This document shows, in pieces, positions 39,672 through 47,981 of a stretch of DNA of 50,675 nt. Every line of letters begins with the position of its first letter. The first letter of the stretch is position 1. Below the pieces are notes generated by a model, which saw only the letters and a list, made by a program, of their open reading frames with translations, was not told where the DNA came from and ran no database searches. Source of the stretch: Pseudomonadota bacterium (GTDB taxonomy: Bacteria > Desulfobacterota > Syntrophia > Syntrophales > UBA8958); NCBI GenBank assembly GCA_030057915.1, contig JASGUC010000023.1, forward strand, positions 1 through 50,675, given 5' to 3'. The position numbers and the translations under genes were made by a program.

Positions 39672-41900
39672 ATGAGTGAAAAACATATCGCCGTCATCGG
39701 CGCCGGCTATTGGGGCAAGAACCTGGTGCGCAATTTCGATCAGCTTGGCGTCCTCAAGACGATCTGCGACGACTCCCGGTCCGTCCGCGAGGAACTGGCG
39801 AAGGCCTACCCCTCATACTCCCTCGGCCGCCCCGGGAGCGGGGCTGTCGCCACCCCAAGCAATGCCGGGGACAGAAATGGCCCCGTGGACGAGAACGCTG
39901 TTGCCGCCGCCCCAGGCCGCGCCGCTGCCGCCGCTTCGGACCTTGCCACGGAGGGGGCAGCGGCCGCCAGCCGCGCTGCTGTTGCCGCCGCTCCAAACCT
40001 TGCGGCCCCAGGCCTCGACGTGAGCGAGGAAGCCGCCGCCAGCTCCTCTGCCTCCGAACCAAGCCTCGCCGGCACAAGCCTCGCCACGGAGGGGGCGGCC
40101 GCCGTCTCTGCCGCCCCAGGCCGCCCCGGGGAAGGACTAATCACCTCCAACCTCGCCGACATCCTTGAGGACGACGAGATCACCGGCGTCGTCATCGCCG
40201 CCCCGGCGGCCCGCCACTTCGACCTTGCCCGACAGGCCCTCCAGGCCGGCAAGCACGTCTATGTGGAGAAGCCCCTGGCTATGACCTACGCCGAGGGCGA
40301 GGCCATCGTGAGGCTCGCCGCCGCCAAGGGGAAGACCCTCTTCGTCGGCCATATCCTCCATTACCACGCCGCCGTCATCCGCCTGAAAGAAATGATCCGC
40401 GCCGGAAAGATCGGCCGCCTCCAGTACATCTACTCCCGCCGCCTCTCCCTGGGGAAGATTCGCCGGGAGGAGAACATCCTCTGGTCCTTCGCCCCCCACG
40501 ACATCTCCCTCATCCTGGGCCTCACCGGCGAGGAGCCGTGCTTCGTCGATTCCGTGGGCAACAACTTCCTCCACGCCCGCATTCCCGACGTCACCATGAC
40601 GAATCTCAAGTTCCCCTCGGGGATCGGCGCCCACATCTTCGTGAGCTGGCTCAACCCCTACAAGGAGCAGAAGCTGGTCGTCGTGGGCAGCAGCGGGATG
40701 CTCGTCTTCGACGATACGGCGCCCGTGGAGCAGAAGCTGGTCCTCTATCCCCATACGATCCACTGGCAAAACGGCCTGCCCGTGCCCAACAAGGCGGATA
40801 GCGTCGCCATCGATCTGCGGGACATCTGGGAGGAGCCCCTGAAGGCGGAATGCCGGGCCTTCCTGGCCGCCATGACCGACGGCATCCCGCCGCTCACCTC
40901 CGGCGAGGAGGGGCTGCGGGTCCTGAAGGTATTGGAGGCAAGCCAGCAGTCCCTGGAGCGCAAGGAGTGGATCAATGCGGGGATGCCGTCCGCCGCCGCC
41001 GCAAGCGGGGACTTTTCGGGGCTGTCACGGGCCGCAAGCGGGGATTACTCGGGGTTGCAGATGCCGCCGCCGCTACCGTTGACGCCGCCGCCACGGACGC
41101 CGGCCGCTCACAGGGACTTCTCGGGGTTGCAGATGCCGTCACGGACGCCGCCGGTGCCTTCGCCGGTCACAGGCGCGGATTTTTCGGGGATACAGATGCC
41201 GCCACGCCTGGCGCCGGCGCCGACAACGCCCGCCGCCGCCGCCGCAAGCGGGGACTTTTCGGGGATGGGGATAAATGGGGCGCCCGCCCATGTCTTTCCC
41301 GCTCCGGTTTCCCTCGGCAAGGCCTCGGGGCCATTCGAAGACGTCTTTCTCCACCCCACCGCCATCGTTGACGACAACGTGGCCATCGGCAAAGGAACCA
41401 AGATCTGGCACTTCACCCACATCCTTTCCGGCGTGGTCATCGGCGCGAACTGCAATATCGGTCAGAACGTCGTCATCGGCCCCGAAGTCGTCATCGGCGA
41501 TCGTTGCAAGATCCAGAACAACGTCTCCGTCTATAAGGGCGTCACCCTCGAGGAGGGTGTCTTCTGCGGCCCCTCCATGGTCTTCACGAACATCTACAAT
41601 CCCCGGGCCGAGATCGGCAAGATGGATCAGGTCCGCCCGACCCTCGTCAAGCGCGGCGCCACCCTGGGGGCGAACTGCACCATCGTCTGCGGCCACGCCA
41701 TCGGCCGCTACGCCTTCATCGGGGCCGGCGCCGTGGTGACCAAAGACGTCCCCGACCACGCCCTCATCGTGGGCAACCCCGCCCGGCGGATCGGCTGGGT
41801 GTGCGAATGCGGAGAACGCCTGCCGGAAAGCCTGAAATGCCCGGCCTGCGGAAAGTCCCTAAATAACGTCCCTGACTCGGGCGGCAACAGCGAAAGATGA
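39672..41900 (+). CDS. wbpB-wbpD: Fused WbpB-type oxidoreductase and WbpD-type N-acetyltransferase
   Basis: This 742-residue fusion has a Gfo/Idh/MocA N-terminal half: [20 protein letters not shown] at 5-24, [15 protein letters not shown], and [18 protein letters not shown] with the catalytic-type His. The C-terminal half is a left-handed beta-helix acyltransferase (about 555-720): [40 protein letters not shown] and [20 protein letters not shown]. It ends in a CxC...CxxC zinc-like tail ([19 protein letters not shown]). By family the halves oxidise C3 of UDP-GlcNAcA and acetylate the later 3-amine. Low-complexity stretches interrupt the NAD domain (about 51-159) and link the halves (about 436-543, with five DFSG/DYSG repeats). 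Confidence 0.88.
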   Translation: MSEKHIAVIGAGYWGKNLVRNFDQLGVLKTICDDSRSVREELAKAYPSYSLGRPGSGAVATPSNAGDRNGPVDENAVAAAPGRAAAAASDLATEGAAAASRAAVAAAPNLAAPGLDVSEEAAASSSASEPSLAGTSLATEGAAAVSAAPGRPGEGLITSNLADILEDDEITGVVIAAPAARHFDLARQALQAGKHVYVEKPLAMTYAEGEAIVRLAAAKGKTLFVGHILHYHAAVIRLKEMIRAGKIGRLQYIYSRRLSLGKIRREENILWSFAPHDISLILGLTGEEPCFVDSVGNNFLHARIPDVTMTNLKFPSGIGAHIFVSWLNPYKEQKLVVVGSSGMLVFDDTAPVEQKLVLYPHTIHWQNGLPVPNKADSVAIDLRDIWEEPLKAECRAFLAAMTDGIPPLTSGEEGLRVLKVLEASQQSLERKEWINAGMPSAAAASGDFSGLSRAASGDYSGLQMPPPLPLTPPPRTPAAHRDFSGLQMPSRTPPVPSPVTGADFSGIQMPPRLAPAPTTPAAAAASGDFSGMGINGAPAHVFPAPVSLGKASGPFEDVFLHPTAIVDDNVAIGKGTKIWHFTHILSGVVIGANCNIGQNVVIGPEVVIGDRCKIQNNVSVYKGVTLEEGVFCGPSMVFTNIYNPRAEIGKMDQVRPTLVKRGATLGANCTIVCGHAIGRYAFIGAGAVVTKDVPDHALIVGNPARRIGWVCECGERLPESLKCPACGKSLNNVPDSGGNSER

Positions 41901-41933
41901 AAATATCCAAGTAGTTGCAAACATTTTCATATA
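41888..41933 (-). repeat. Hairpin repeat H, inverted copy
   Basis: The reverse complement contains ATATGAAAATGTTTGCAACT, then ACTTGGATATTTTCATCTTT, matching the copies at 34446 and 50333. It starts within the last codons of wbpB-wbpD and abuts repeat R1 at 41935. Confidence 0.65.
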
Positions 41934-41934
41934 A

Positions 41935-42055
41935 AGCGTCCCAACCCGCCGACTGGCGGGCCTGTATAAAAGAAGCAGGTCGCGTCTGTGCCATGAAACC
42001 GGCCCGAAACTGACAAAAACGTATCTAAAGAATCCAATTAGTTACGTGCGACTTA
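41935..42055 (+). repeat. R1 repeat, copy 2 (121 bp), wbpE leader
   Basis: It aligns with 25003-25123 over its full length (core ACGTATCTAAAGAATCCAA). It ends 26 nt before the wbpE ATG. A role in the leader RNA is possible but unproven. Confidence 0.8.
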
Positions 42056-42081
42056 CATAGAATAGTCGATAAGGAGCGACA

Positions 42082-43614
42082 ATGGATTTCATCGATCTCA
42101 AAACGCAGCAAAAACGCATTAAAGAGCGGTTGGATACCAACATTCAGAAAGTCCTGGCCCACGGTAACTACATCATGGGGCCGGAGATAAAGGAACTCGA
42201 AGCGGAACTCGCCGCCTACGTCGGCGTGAAACATGCCGTGGCCTGCGCCTCGGGCACCGACGCCCTGCTGATGGCCCTGATGGCGCTCGACGTCGGTCCC
42301 GGCGACGCCGTATTCACGACGCCCTTCACCTTTATCGCCACGGCGGAAGTCATCAGCCTCCTGGGCGCCACGCCGGTCTTTGTGGATATCGATCCCGTGA
42401 CCTACAATATCGATCCGGCGAGGCTCGAACAGGCCGTCCTGGCCGTGAAGGCAAACGATCCGTCCATCAGTCCATTGCCCCTGACGCCGCCGCCCGGCGC
42501 GTTTTTCTCCTCTGTCGCGGCCTCGATGATGTCCATGCCCGGCGCGGGCGCCCGCTCAACGGTCGCCGCCGCCGCCGCGACCCAATCGGCATCCGATGCG
42601 GCCCGCTCTACTCCCGAGGTCGCCGCGGCGTCGCATCTCAGCCCCACCGCGGCGTCGCATCTCAGTCCCGCCGCCGCCTCAATGTCGGCATCCGATGCGC
42701 CCCAAGCGGCCGCCGCTGCCGCCGTTGCCGCGTCCCAATCGGCGGACGCCGTCGCCGCCGCGCCCCACCGCACGCCTGCTCCTGGGCCAGTTTTCGTTGC
42801 TCGATCTGATCCGGGCGCCGCGCCCCAACGTGTGCCTGATCTTCCATCCGCCCCGTTGCGGCCCCGCGCCGTCATTCCCGTCGATCTCTTCGGCCTGCCG
42901 GCCGATTACGACGCGATCGACGACATCGCCGCCCGGCACGGCCTGTCCGTCATCGAGGATGCCGCCCAGTCTTTCGGCGCTCGGTACAACGGCCGTCGCG
43001 CCTGCGCCTTCGGGCATGTCGCCTGCACGTCCTTTTTCCCCGCCAAGCCCCTGGGCTGCTACGGCGACGGCGGGATGTGCTTCACCGACGACGACGCCCT
43101 GGCCGCCGCCCTCGATTCGATCCGCGTCCACGGCAAGGGCTCGCACAAGTACGACAATGCCCGCATCGGCATCAACGGCCGCCTCGATACCCTCCAGGCG
43201 GCGATCCTGCTGGCGAAATTCTCGATCTTCCCGGAAGAGGTGGAGCTGCGCAACACCGTCGCCGCCCGCTATACGGACTTCATTCGCAAAGACGTCGTTG
43301 GGTCGGGCGCGTCCGCCTTGGCGACCCCGCACGTCCCCCGGGGTTGCGAAAGCGCCTGGGCGCAGTATTCCCTCCTCGCACGGGACGGGGCGCACCGCGC
43401 CGCGCTAATGGAAAAACTCCAGGCAGCGGGAATCCCGACGGCGATCTACTACCCCAAGCCCCTGCACCTCCAGACGGCCTTCGCGCCCCTGGGCTACAAG
43501 CCCGGCGCATTTCCCGTCAGCGAAGACTGCGCCAGCCGCATCTTCAGCCTCCCCATGCACCCGTACCTCGCTGTTCAGGATCAGGCAAGGATCGTGGAAA
43601 CACTTGGCGGGTAA
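42082..43614 (+). CDS. wbpE: WbpE-type PLP-dependent sugar aminotransferase (DegT/DnrJ/EryC1) with a low-complexity insertion
   Basis: By family it transaminates UDP-3-keto-GlcNAcA to the 3-amino sugar. It has 510 residues against about 360-390 usually (AAGGAG before the ATG). The N-terminus MDFIDLKTQQKRIKERLDTN, HGNYIMGPEIKELEAEL and ACASGTDALLMALMALDVGP are typical. The PLP-lysine motif is TSFFPAKPLGCYGDGGM (about 320), with DAAQSFGARYNGR before it. Residues about 123-261, between LEQAVLAVK and RAVIPVDLFGLPADYD, are Ala/Ser/Pro-rich low-complexity sequence absent from the family. With wbpA and wbpB-wbpD it completes synthesis of UDP-2,3-diacetamido-glucuronate. Confidence 0.9.
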   Translation: MDFIDLKTQQKRIKERLDTNIQKVLAHGNYIMGPEIKELEAELAAYVGVKHAVACASGTDALLMALMALDVGPGDAVFTTPFTFIATAEVISLLGATPVFVDIDPVTYNIDPARLEQAVLAVKANDPSISPLPLTPPPGAFFSSVAASMMSMPGAGARSTVAAAAATQSASDAARSTPEVAAASHLSPTAASHLSPAAASMSASDAPQAAAAAAVAASQSADAVAAAPHRTPAPGPVFVARSDPGAAPQRVPDLPSAPLRPRAVIPVDLFGLPADYDAIDDIAARHGLSVIEDAAQSFGARYNGRRACAFGHVACTSFFPAKPLGCYGDGGMCFTDDDALAAALDSIRVHGKGSHKYDNARIGINGRLDTLQAAILLAKFSIFPEEVELRNTVAARYTDFIRKDVVGSGASALATPHVPRGCESAWAQYSLLARDGAHRAALMEKLQAAGIPTAIYYPKPLHLQTAFAPLGYKPGAFPVSEDCASRIFSLPMHPYLAVQDQARIVETLGG

Positions 43615-43650
43615 TGGGGACAGAGCCTCTGTTTTATGCTTTTCCCTTCA

Positions 43651-43678
43651 AAAACGCGAGGATAATTCTCGTTTTTTC
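43651..43678 (+). terminator. Weak intrinsic terminator after wbpE
   Basis: CGAG (43657-43660) pairs with CTCG (43668-43671), extended by AAAA/TTTT across a small bulge, and a six-T run follows. Confidence 0.5.
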
Positions 43679-43838
43679 TTGTACATGCATTGATGCAAGT
43701 TCTTGAGTTAATTGGAATAATCCGCGATGTATGTGGTCATAGGCTTCTTCGATTTTTGAGGGTTGCGCTGCATGTTATTCACAATGCAATATAATGTGGC
43801 ATAGAGTGCAATGGAAACGAAATAAGTAACCGTCTCGC

Positions 43839-45170
43839 ATGGAAAAGCAACAAATCAAAGAGCTTATCGTCGAGCACAAGGCGCGGTTCCTGGGACGCCA
43901 TGATCTCGTTCGACGGAGTGTGCAAGCTGAAGTCGCTCGTTACCTTCTCCAACGGGAGATCGTCGTCATCACGGGCATCAGACGAAGTGGGAAATCGTCC
44001 CTTCTTCGGTTGATCTGCGAGGACCTCATAACGCGAGACGCCGCAGTCCCGGCCACCCCGTTCGCGCCGGTTCCCCCGGCAAACATCCTTTATCTGAACT
44101 TTGATGACGAGCGGTTTATCTCTTTTACCGTCCAGGACTTTGCCTCCCTCTACGAAACCTTTATAGAACTCGAAAATCCCCAAGGGCGGCATTTCCTATT
44201 TCTCGACGAGATTCAACGCATCCCTGGGTGGGAGCGCTGGCTCAGCCGCCTTTACGAGTTCGAGGACATTCGGATTTTTGTCACCGGTTCCAACACGGCC
44301 ATTCTCTCTCCGGAAGTCGCCACGACCCTCACGGGCCGTCACCGGCAGATTACCGTCCGGCCCTTTTCCTTTCGCGAGTTTCTCAGTCTCAGGGGCGTGT
44401 CCATTGCAGGCCCGGAGCGCGCCCGCGAACTCTACCTTCCCGAAACGAGGGCGGAGATCCGGCGACATCTTGTGGATTATGTAGAAATCGGCGGATTTCC
44501 GGAAGTCGTACGAACGGGCGATGCGACCCTTTTGGAACAGTATTGGCGCGACATCTTATACCGTGATGTCATCGCCCGTCATGGGATCAAGAATATCAGG
44601 GAGATCAAAGAACTCTCCCTCTTTTTGGCCGCCCATCCGGGCGCCGTCCAGAGCTACCGGAACCTGGGAAACCTCATCGGCGTCCGGAGTGTCAATACGG
44701 TAAAAAACTATCTGAACGCGCTGGCCGACGTTTATCTCTTTCAGTTCATCGACCTGTTCGATTATTCCCTCAAGCGGCAGATCTACAACCCCTCCAAGGT
44801 GTACTGTGCGGACACAGCCCTGGGCGGCGCCGTCAGCTTCCGGTTCTCTCGCAATCTTGGTCATATTTACGAAAACATGGTCTTTCTGGAACTCCAAAGG
44901 CGCGGCAATGAGGTTTTCTACTGGAGATCGACCCGCGGCCGGGAGGTGGATTTTGTCGTTAAGACCGGGCTTCGCATCACCGAGGCTATCCAGGTTTGTT
45001 CATCCCTCGCCGACCCAAGGACCCGGGAGCGTGAATTTCGGGCACTACGCAAGGCCGCCGAGCTGCTCAAGGCGGAGCGCCTGACGATCATCACCGACGA
45101 TGAAGAGGGCTATGAAAGGAGCAATTTCGGCGATATCGACATAGTCCCGCTCTGGAAATGGCTTCTTTGA
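43839..45170 (+). CDS. AAA ATPase with DUF4143 domain, second copy
   Basis: This is a 443-residue AAA_14/DUF4143 protein. Walker A is ITGIRRSGKSSLL (about residue 47), Walker B is HFLFLDEIQRIPGWERWL (about 127), and VTGSNTAILSPEVATTLTGR is the sensor region. The DUF4143 part includes SYRNLGNLIGVRSVNTVKNY (HTH-like), and the C-terminal fold reads NEVFYWRSTRGREVDFVVK. It is clearly diverged from the copy at 5239. A TATAAT box lies upstream near 43790. Function is unknown; these ATPases are common in accessory regions. Confidence 0.9.
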   Translation: MEKQQIKELIVEHKARFLGRHDLVRRSVQAEVARYLLQREIVVITGIRRSGKSSLLRLICEDLITRDAAVPATPFAPVPPANILYLNFDDERFISFTVQDFASLYETFIELENPQGRHFLFLDEIQRIPGWERWLSRLYEFEDIRIFVTGSNTAILSPEVATTLTGRHRQITVRPFSFREFLSLRGVSIAGPERARELYLPETRAEIRRHLVDYVEIGGFPEVVRTGDATLLEQYWRDILYRDVIARHGIKNIREIKELSLFLAAHPGAVQSYRNLGNLIGVRSVNTVKNYLNALADVYLFQFIDLFDYSLKRQIYNPSKVYCADTALGGAVSFRFSRNLGHIYENMVFLELQRRGNEVFYWRSTRGREVDFVVKTGLRITEAIQVCSSLADPRTREREFRALRKAAELLKAERLTIITDDEEGYERSNFGDIDIVPLWKWLL

Positions 45171-45186
45171 GATGCGGTAAACCCTG

Positions 45187-45240
45187 CCATCGCGCCTCTG
45201 TCCCCTTGCCCCGCCCAGTTTTCGGAACTTCAGTTTGGTA
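45187..45240 (+). repeat. Dispersed repeat P, copy 1 (others 46954-46990 and 48132-48186)
   Basis: All three copies share CCAGTTTTCGGAACTTCAGT preceded by CCTTGCCC. Copies 1 and 3 also share CCATCGCGCCTCTG. Three TGTTACG units follow copy 1 at about 45243-45263. Each copy lies upstream of a gene in the toxin-antitoxin-rich flank. Confidence 0.8.
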
Positions 45241-45301
45241 AGTGTTACGTGTTACGTGTTAGGTTAATGACGTTGATTATCCCCTATCCAGAAAGGTCCA
45301 C

Positions 45302-46012
45302 ATGAAAGAGTTCGATTTGGAAGAATTGTCTGCATTCAACGGTCAGAATGGACAACCCTGCTATATAGCCTATAAGGACAGGGTTATCGATGTCAGTGAG
45401 AGCAGGCTGTGGCGCGCAGGTAGCCACATGAAACGCCATCTGGCGGGAAGGGACCTAACCTTGGATATTAAAGCCGCACCCCACGGGGTGGAGGTTCTGG
45501 ATAAATATCCACAGGTGGGAATTTTGAAGAGCAAACCGAAAGAGCAAACTTTACCAGGGGCATTGGAAGTATTGATGGAACGCTTCCCCTTTTTGCGCCG
45601 GCATCCACACCCGATGGTCGTCCATTTTCCCATGGTTTTTTCAATCTCACCGGCTTTTTTCTACCTTCTGTATCTGATTACCGATGTGAAATCTTTTGAG
45701 GCCACAGCTCTGCATTGCCTGGGGGCAAACATCCTTTTTATCGTACCTGCCACGGCCACGGGATTTTTAACCTGGTGGATTAATTATCAGGCAAAACCCA
45801 TGAAGGCGGTGCGAATCAAAATTTATGCTTCCTTTATACTTATGACCATTGTCGTCATTTCGTTTCTTTGGAGAATTCTGTTTCTCGAAAATCTTGTCGT
45901 TAGTTCAATGGAAGGAATTCTTTACTTTCTACTACTTCTTTCTCTTATTCCCATCGTGTCCGTAATTGGCTGGTATGGAGGGAGTTTGACGTTTCCTGTC
46001 GAAGAAAAATGA
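45302..46012 (+). CDS. Cytochrome b5-like heme-binding domain fused to DUF2231 membrane domain
   Basis: The 236-residue protein has AGAAAGGT before the ATG. Residues about 1-75 are a small cytochrome b5-like domain: FDLEELSAFNGQNGQPCYIA, YKDRVIDVSESRLW, then SHMKRHLAGRD and AAPHG, with candidate heme histidines at 42, 46 and 61. DUF2231 follows, starting HPHPMVVHFPMVFSISPAFF, with four membrane helices. The protein is likely a membrane redox carrier binding heme; the partner is unknown. Confidence 0.88.
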   Translation: MKEFDLEELSAFNGQNGQPCYIAYKDRVIDVSESRLWRAGSHMKRHLAGRDLTLDIKAAPHGVEVLDKYPQVGILKSKPKEQTLPGALEVLMERFPFLRRHPHPMVVHFPMVFSISPAFFYLLYLITDVKSFEATALHCLGANILFIVPATATGFLTWWINYQAKPMKAVRIKIYASFILMTIVVISFLWRILFLENLVVSSMEGILYFLLLLSLIPIVSVIGWYGGSLTFPVEEK

Positions 46013-46175
46013 TGGCCTAATGACTATCGTTTAACGGTTTACAAAGAGAGACGGGAAAAAGAAAAATACTTAAATCCTTGAGTCAACGACATGGAGATTC
46101 TCATCAGATTTTATCACTGGCAAAAAATGTTTTAGCGAGAGACAATGCCTTTGGCTTTATCAACAGCAAAGACTT

Positions 46176-46577
46176 ATGGACCATAAACAGCTTGATAAAA
46201 AGGCGATCACCGCCGCTTTGGCCGGCATAATCTGGGACTATAATGTAGATCCGGATGAACTGTATGAAGTGCTAACCGGGCAAAGATCGAAAGCCGGCCC
46301 TTTCACTTTAGAACGCCTGCTGGTCCGGATGCTGGAAAGATTATCCTGGTACGAACTTCTCGATACGCTCGGCCTGGAATATCTCAGGCAAAACCTTACA
46401 GGGGAAATAATCGCGAAAATCCGGTTCAAAACACTCAGGGGGCGCTATGAAAGAGTCAGCCGGTTTTTATCGGGACATCCTGTATCCCTTTCAGGATGGG
46501 ATCCTGAGTATCGTGAAGAGGTTAAACACACCCTTTTATCTAACAGGTGGCACGGCGCTCAGCAGGCATTATTTTAA
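46176..46577 (+). CDS. Small protein preceding an AbiEii-type nucleotidyltransferase (putative antitoxin)
   Basis: The 133-residue protein begins MDHKQLDKKAITAALAGIIW and contains DYNVDPDELYEVLTGQ, RMLERLSWYELLDTLGLEYL and FLSGHPVSLSGWDPEYREEV. I recall this kind of gene directly before AbiEii/AbiGii-like nucleotidyltransferase genes, where it would be the antitoxin partner; I have not verified this. Its last 131 nt overlap the start of the truncated nucleotidyltransferase in another frame. Confidence 0.75.
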   Translation: MDHKQLDKKAITAALAGIIWDYNVDPDELYEVLTGQRSKAGPFTLERLLVRMLERLSWYELLDTLGLEYLRQNLTGEIIAKIRFKTLRGRYERVSRFLSGHPVSLSGWDPEYREEVKHTLLSNRWHGAQQALF

Positions 46578-46626
46578 CCATCGCTTCTCGGACGATTTGG
46601 ATTTTTTTGTCAACAGGGAGCTTTGA
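46447..46626 (+). pseudogene. Truncated AbiEii/AbiGii-type nucleotidyltransferase toxin
   Basis: A 59-residue frame starts within the 133-residue gene. It reads MKESAGFYRDILYPFQDGIL, TPFYLTGGTALSRHYFNHRF and SDDLDFFVNREL. GGTALSR...SDDLDFF is the nucleotidyltransferase signature (GG, then the metal-binding D-x-D). The family has about 200-300 residues, so most of the gene is missing. The stop TGA lies in the left end of TIR element E, which has replaced the remainder. It is probably non-functional. Confidence 0.75.
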
Positions 46627-46847
46627 ATAACCGCCATTTTTGTCATTTCGACCTCTTTTCTGTCATCCCCGAGCGCCTCTATCGGGCATCCATAACCGCG
46701 AGTCATGCCCGAACGTTGCCTCTTCTTTGTCATTTCGACCGAAGGGAGAAATCTTTCAAAGGTAAAAATCCATTCCCCGAATGCAATCTGGGATCTTTGG
46801 ATTTCTCGTTCCTCGCGCTCCTCGAAATGACACTTTTCAAAGGTCTC
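46616..46847. repeat. TIR element E (232 bp), joined to the truncated nucleotidyltransferase
   Basis: It is bounded by GGGAGCTTTGAATAA (46616-46630) and CTTTTCAAAGGTCTC (46833-46847). The left 35 bp match the right end of element D in reverse complement. It holds two TGTCATTTCGACC units and a GAAGGGAGAAATCTTT motif. Its left end supplies the stop codon of the upstream fragment. Confidence 0.8.
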
Positions 46848-46953
46848 GAAGAATCAATCACACGCATAGAGAACATTGCACAACTACATAACTTGAAACG
46901 GGAAGTCAATCCCGCGAAAGCAGGAATCCAGTAATATCAATAATTTTCAGAAT

Positions 46954-46990
46954 CCCCTTGCCCCGCCCAGTTTTCGGAACTTCAGTTTGC
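46954..46990 (+). repeat. Dispersed repeat P, copy 2
   Basis: CCCCTTGCCCCGCCCAGTTT, then TCGGAACTTCAGTTTG, matches copy 1 at 45187-45240. It lies 48 nt upstream of the antitoxin gene at 47038. Confidence 0.8.
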
Positions 46991-47037
46991 AAATTTAAAG
47001 ACCCGACCCCCAACCAAATTTCCAGGAGGTTTGAGAA

Positions 47038-47217
47038 ATGAATACCCTGAAGCAGGAAGCTCTGACGGCAATTTCTAATCTTCCGGAAACAGCCGACATA
47101 GACACCATTATGTACCAGCTCTACGTCATTGAGAAGGTCAGGAAGGGAAGAGGAGCTGTTCAAAATGGCGATACGATATCCGTGGAGGCTCTGAAGCGGG
47201 AAACCGAGTCATGGTAG
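47038..47217 (+). CDS. Small antitoxin of a RelE/ParE-type locus
   Basis: The 59-residue protein starts at an ATG preceded by CAGGAGGTTTGAGAA. It reads DIDTIMYQLYVIEKVRKGRG and NGDTISVEALKRETESW, a pattern seen in small antitoxins encoded just upstream of RelE/ParE toxins. It overlaps the toxin start (ATGGTAG), giving translational coupling. It is expected to bind and neutralise the toxin. No DNA-binding domain is obvious. Confidence 0.85.
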   Translation: MNTLKQEALTAISNLPETADIDTIMYQLYVIEKVRKGRGAVQNGDTISVEALKRETESW

Positions 47218-47522
47218 TTTCCTGGACCGGTCCGGCAAAATCCGACTTGCGTGCAATTCACGACTTCATCGCCGCCGACTCCAAATATTATGCGAAAAAA
47301 GTGGTTCGGGATATCATCGCTAAAACAAGCATTCTGGAAGCATACCCGTTGATAGGCAGGAAGACGCCCGAAATCGACGATGAAAAAATAAGAGAAATCT
47401 TCGTATATTCATATCGGATTCTCTATGAGATTCAATCTGATCAGGTTTTTGTCATCGGGGTCATTCACGGCAGACGTGATTTTGCATTAACCCATGTTGA
47501 CAGAGTGAAGGAAACCACATAG
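47211..47522 (+). CDS. RelE/ParE-family toxin
   Basis: The 103-residue toxin reads VVSWTGPAKSDLRAIHDFIA, DSKYYAKKVVRDIIAK, YPLIGRKTPEIDDEKIREIF and YRILYEIQSDQVFVIGVIHG, then RRDF. The order of helix pair, PLIGR.. and YRI.Y......V.V..V.H.RR is the ParE/RelE hallmark. It could target gyrase or mRNA; the sequence alone does not decide. It overlaps its antitoxin gene by 7 nt. Confidence 0.92.
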   Translation: MVVSWTGPAKSDLRAIHDFIAADSKYYAKKVVRDIIAKTSILEAYPLIGRKTPEIDDEKIREIFVYSYRILYEIQSDQVFVIGVIHGRRDFALTHVDRVKETT

Positions 47523-47572
47523 GCCTTCATCGCCCCTCACAAAAACGCTAAGCTTTTCCCTGGTCTCTCCAT

Positions 47573-47725
47573 ATGAAAAGGAATCAACTCATTAAGCATC
47601 TCAAGGATCACGAGGCATTTCTTGCGCGAGAGGGTAGGCGCCATAGCATATTCCAGAGAGGAATGCTAAAGACTGAAGTCCCGAGGCATAGAGAGACCCT
47701 CGATGAGTTAGCTCGAAAGATTTGA
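47573..47725 (+). CDS. hicA: HicA-type toxin, slightly short
   Basis: The 50-residue frame reads MKRNQLIKHLKDHEAFLARE, GRRHSIFQRG and VPRHRETLDELARKI. HicA mRNA interferases show K...L...L..HG....REG..H.......VPRH.E......R.I with the catalytic His in GRRHS. It ends right after LARKI, about 8-10 residues shorter than usual, so it may be a truncated but complete core. The HicB gene follows after 31 nt. Confidence 0.75.
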   Translation: MKRNQLIKHLKDHEAFLAREGRRHSIFQRGMLKTEVPRHRETLDELARKI

Positions 47726-47756
47726 AGGATTTGGATATTCCTTTTGTGAGGTAATT

Positions 47757-47981
47757 ATGAAATTTAGAGCTATAATTAAGAAATCAGGGGACTGGTGGAT
47801 CGGCTGGCTGGTCGATCTGCCGGGAGTAAATGCGCAGGAGAGGACTCAAAAGGAGCTGATTGACTCCTTAAGAATTGGGGCTGAAGACATGCTGGCGATG
47901 GAGGTGCCTTTTGAACCTGACGCGCAAATGACAACCATAATGGTTAAAGCCCCGGCTTGGGCAGAAAGCCAATCCGTCTGA
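47757..47981 (+). CDS. hicB: HicB-type antitoxin
   Basis: The 74-residue protein starts MKFRAIIKKSGDWWIGWLVD, then LPGVNAQERTQKELIDSLRI and GAEDMLAME. This is the HicB fold: a partially degraded RNase H-like domain with a W...W..DLPGV..Q..T..E....L signature. GAGGTAATT precedes the ATG. There is no C-terminal DNA-binding domain. It is expected to neutralise the HicA protein encoded just upstream. Confidence 0.88.
   Translation: MKFRAIIKKSGDWWIGWLVDLPGVNAQERTQKELIDSLRIGAEDMLAMEVPFEPDAQMTTIMVKAPAWAESQSV

Noticed and set aside
46095-46210. A short frame (KSLSQRHGDSHQILSLAKNV...) upstream of the putative antitoxin
   Set aside because: No ATG start or ribosome binding site and it overlaps the next gene; it might be a relic but cannot be supported.
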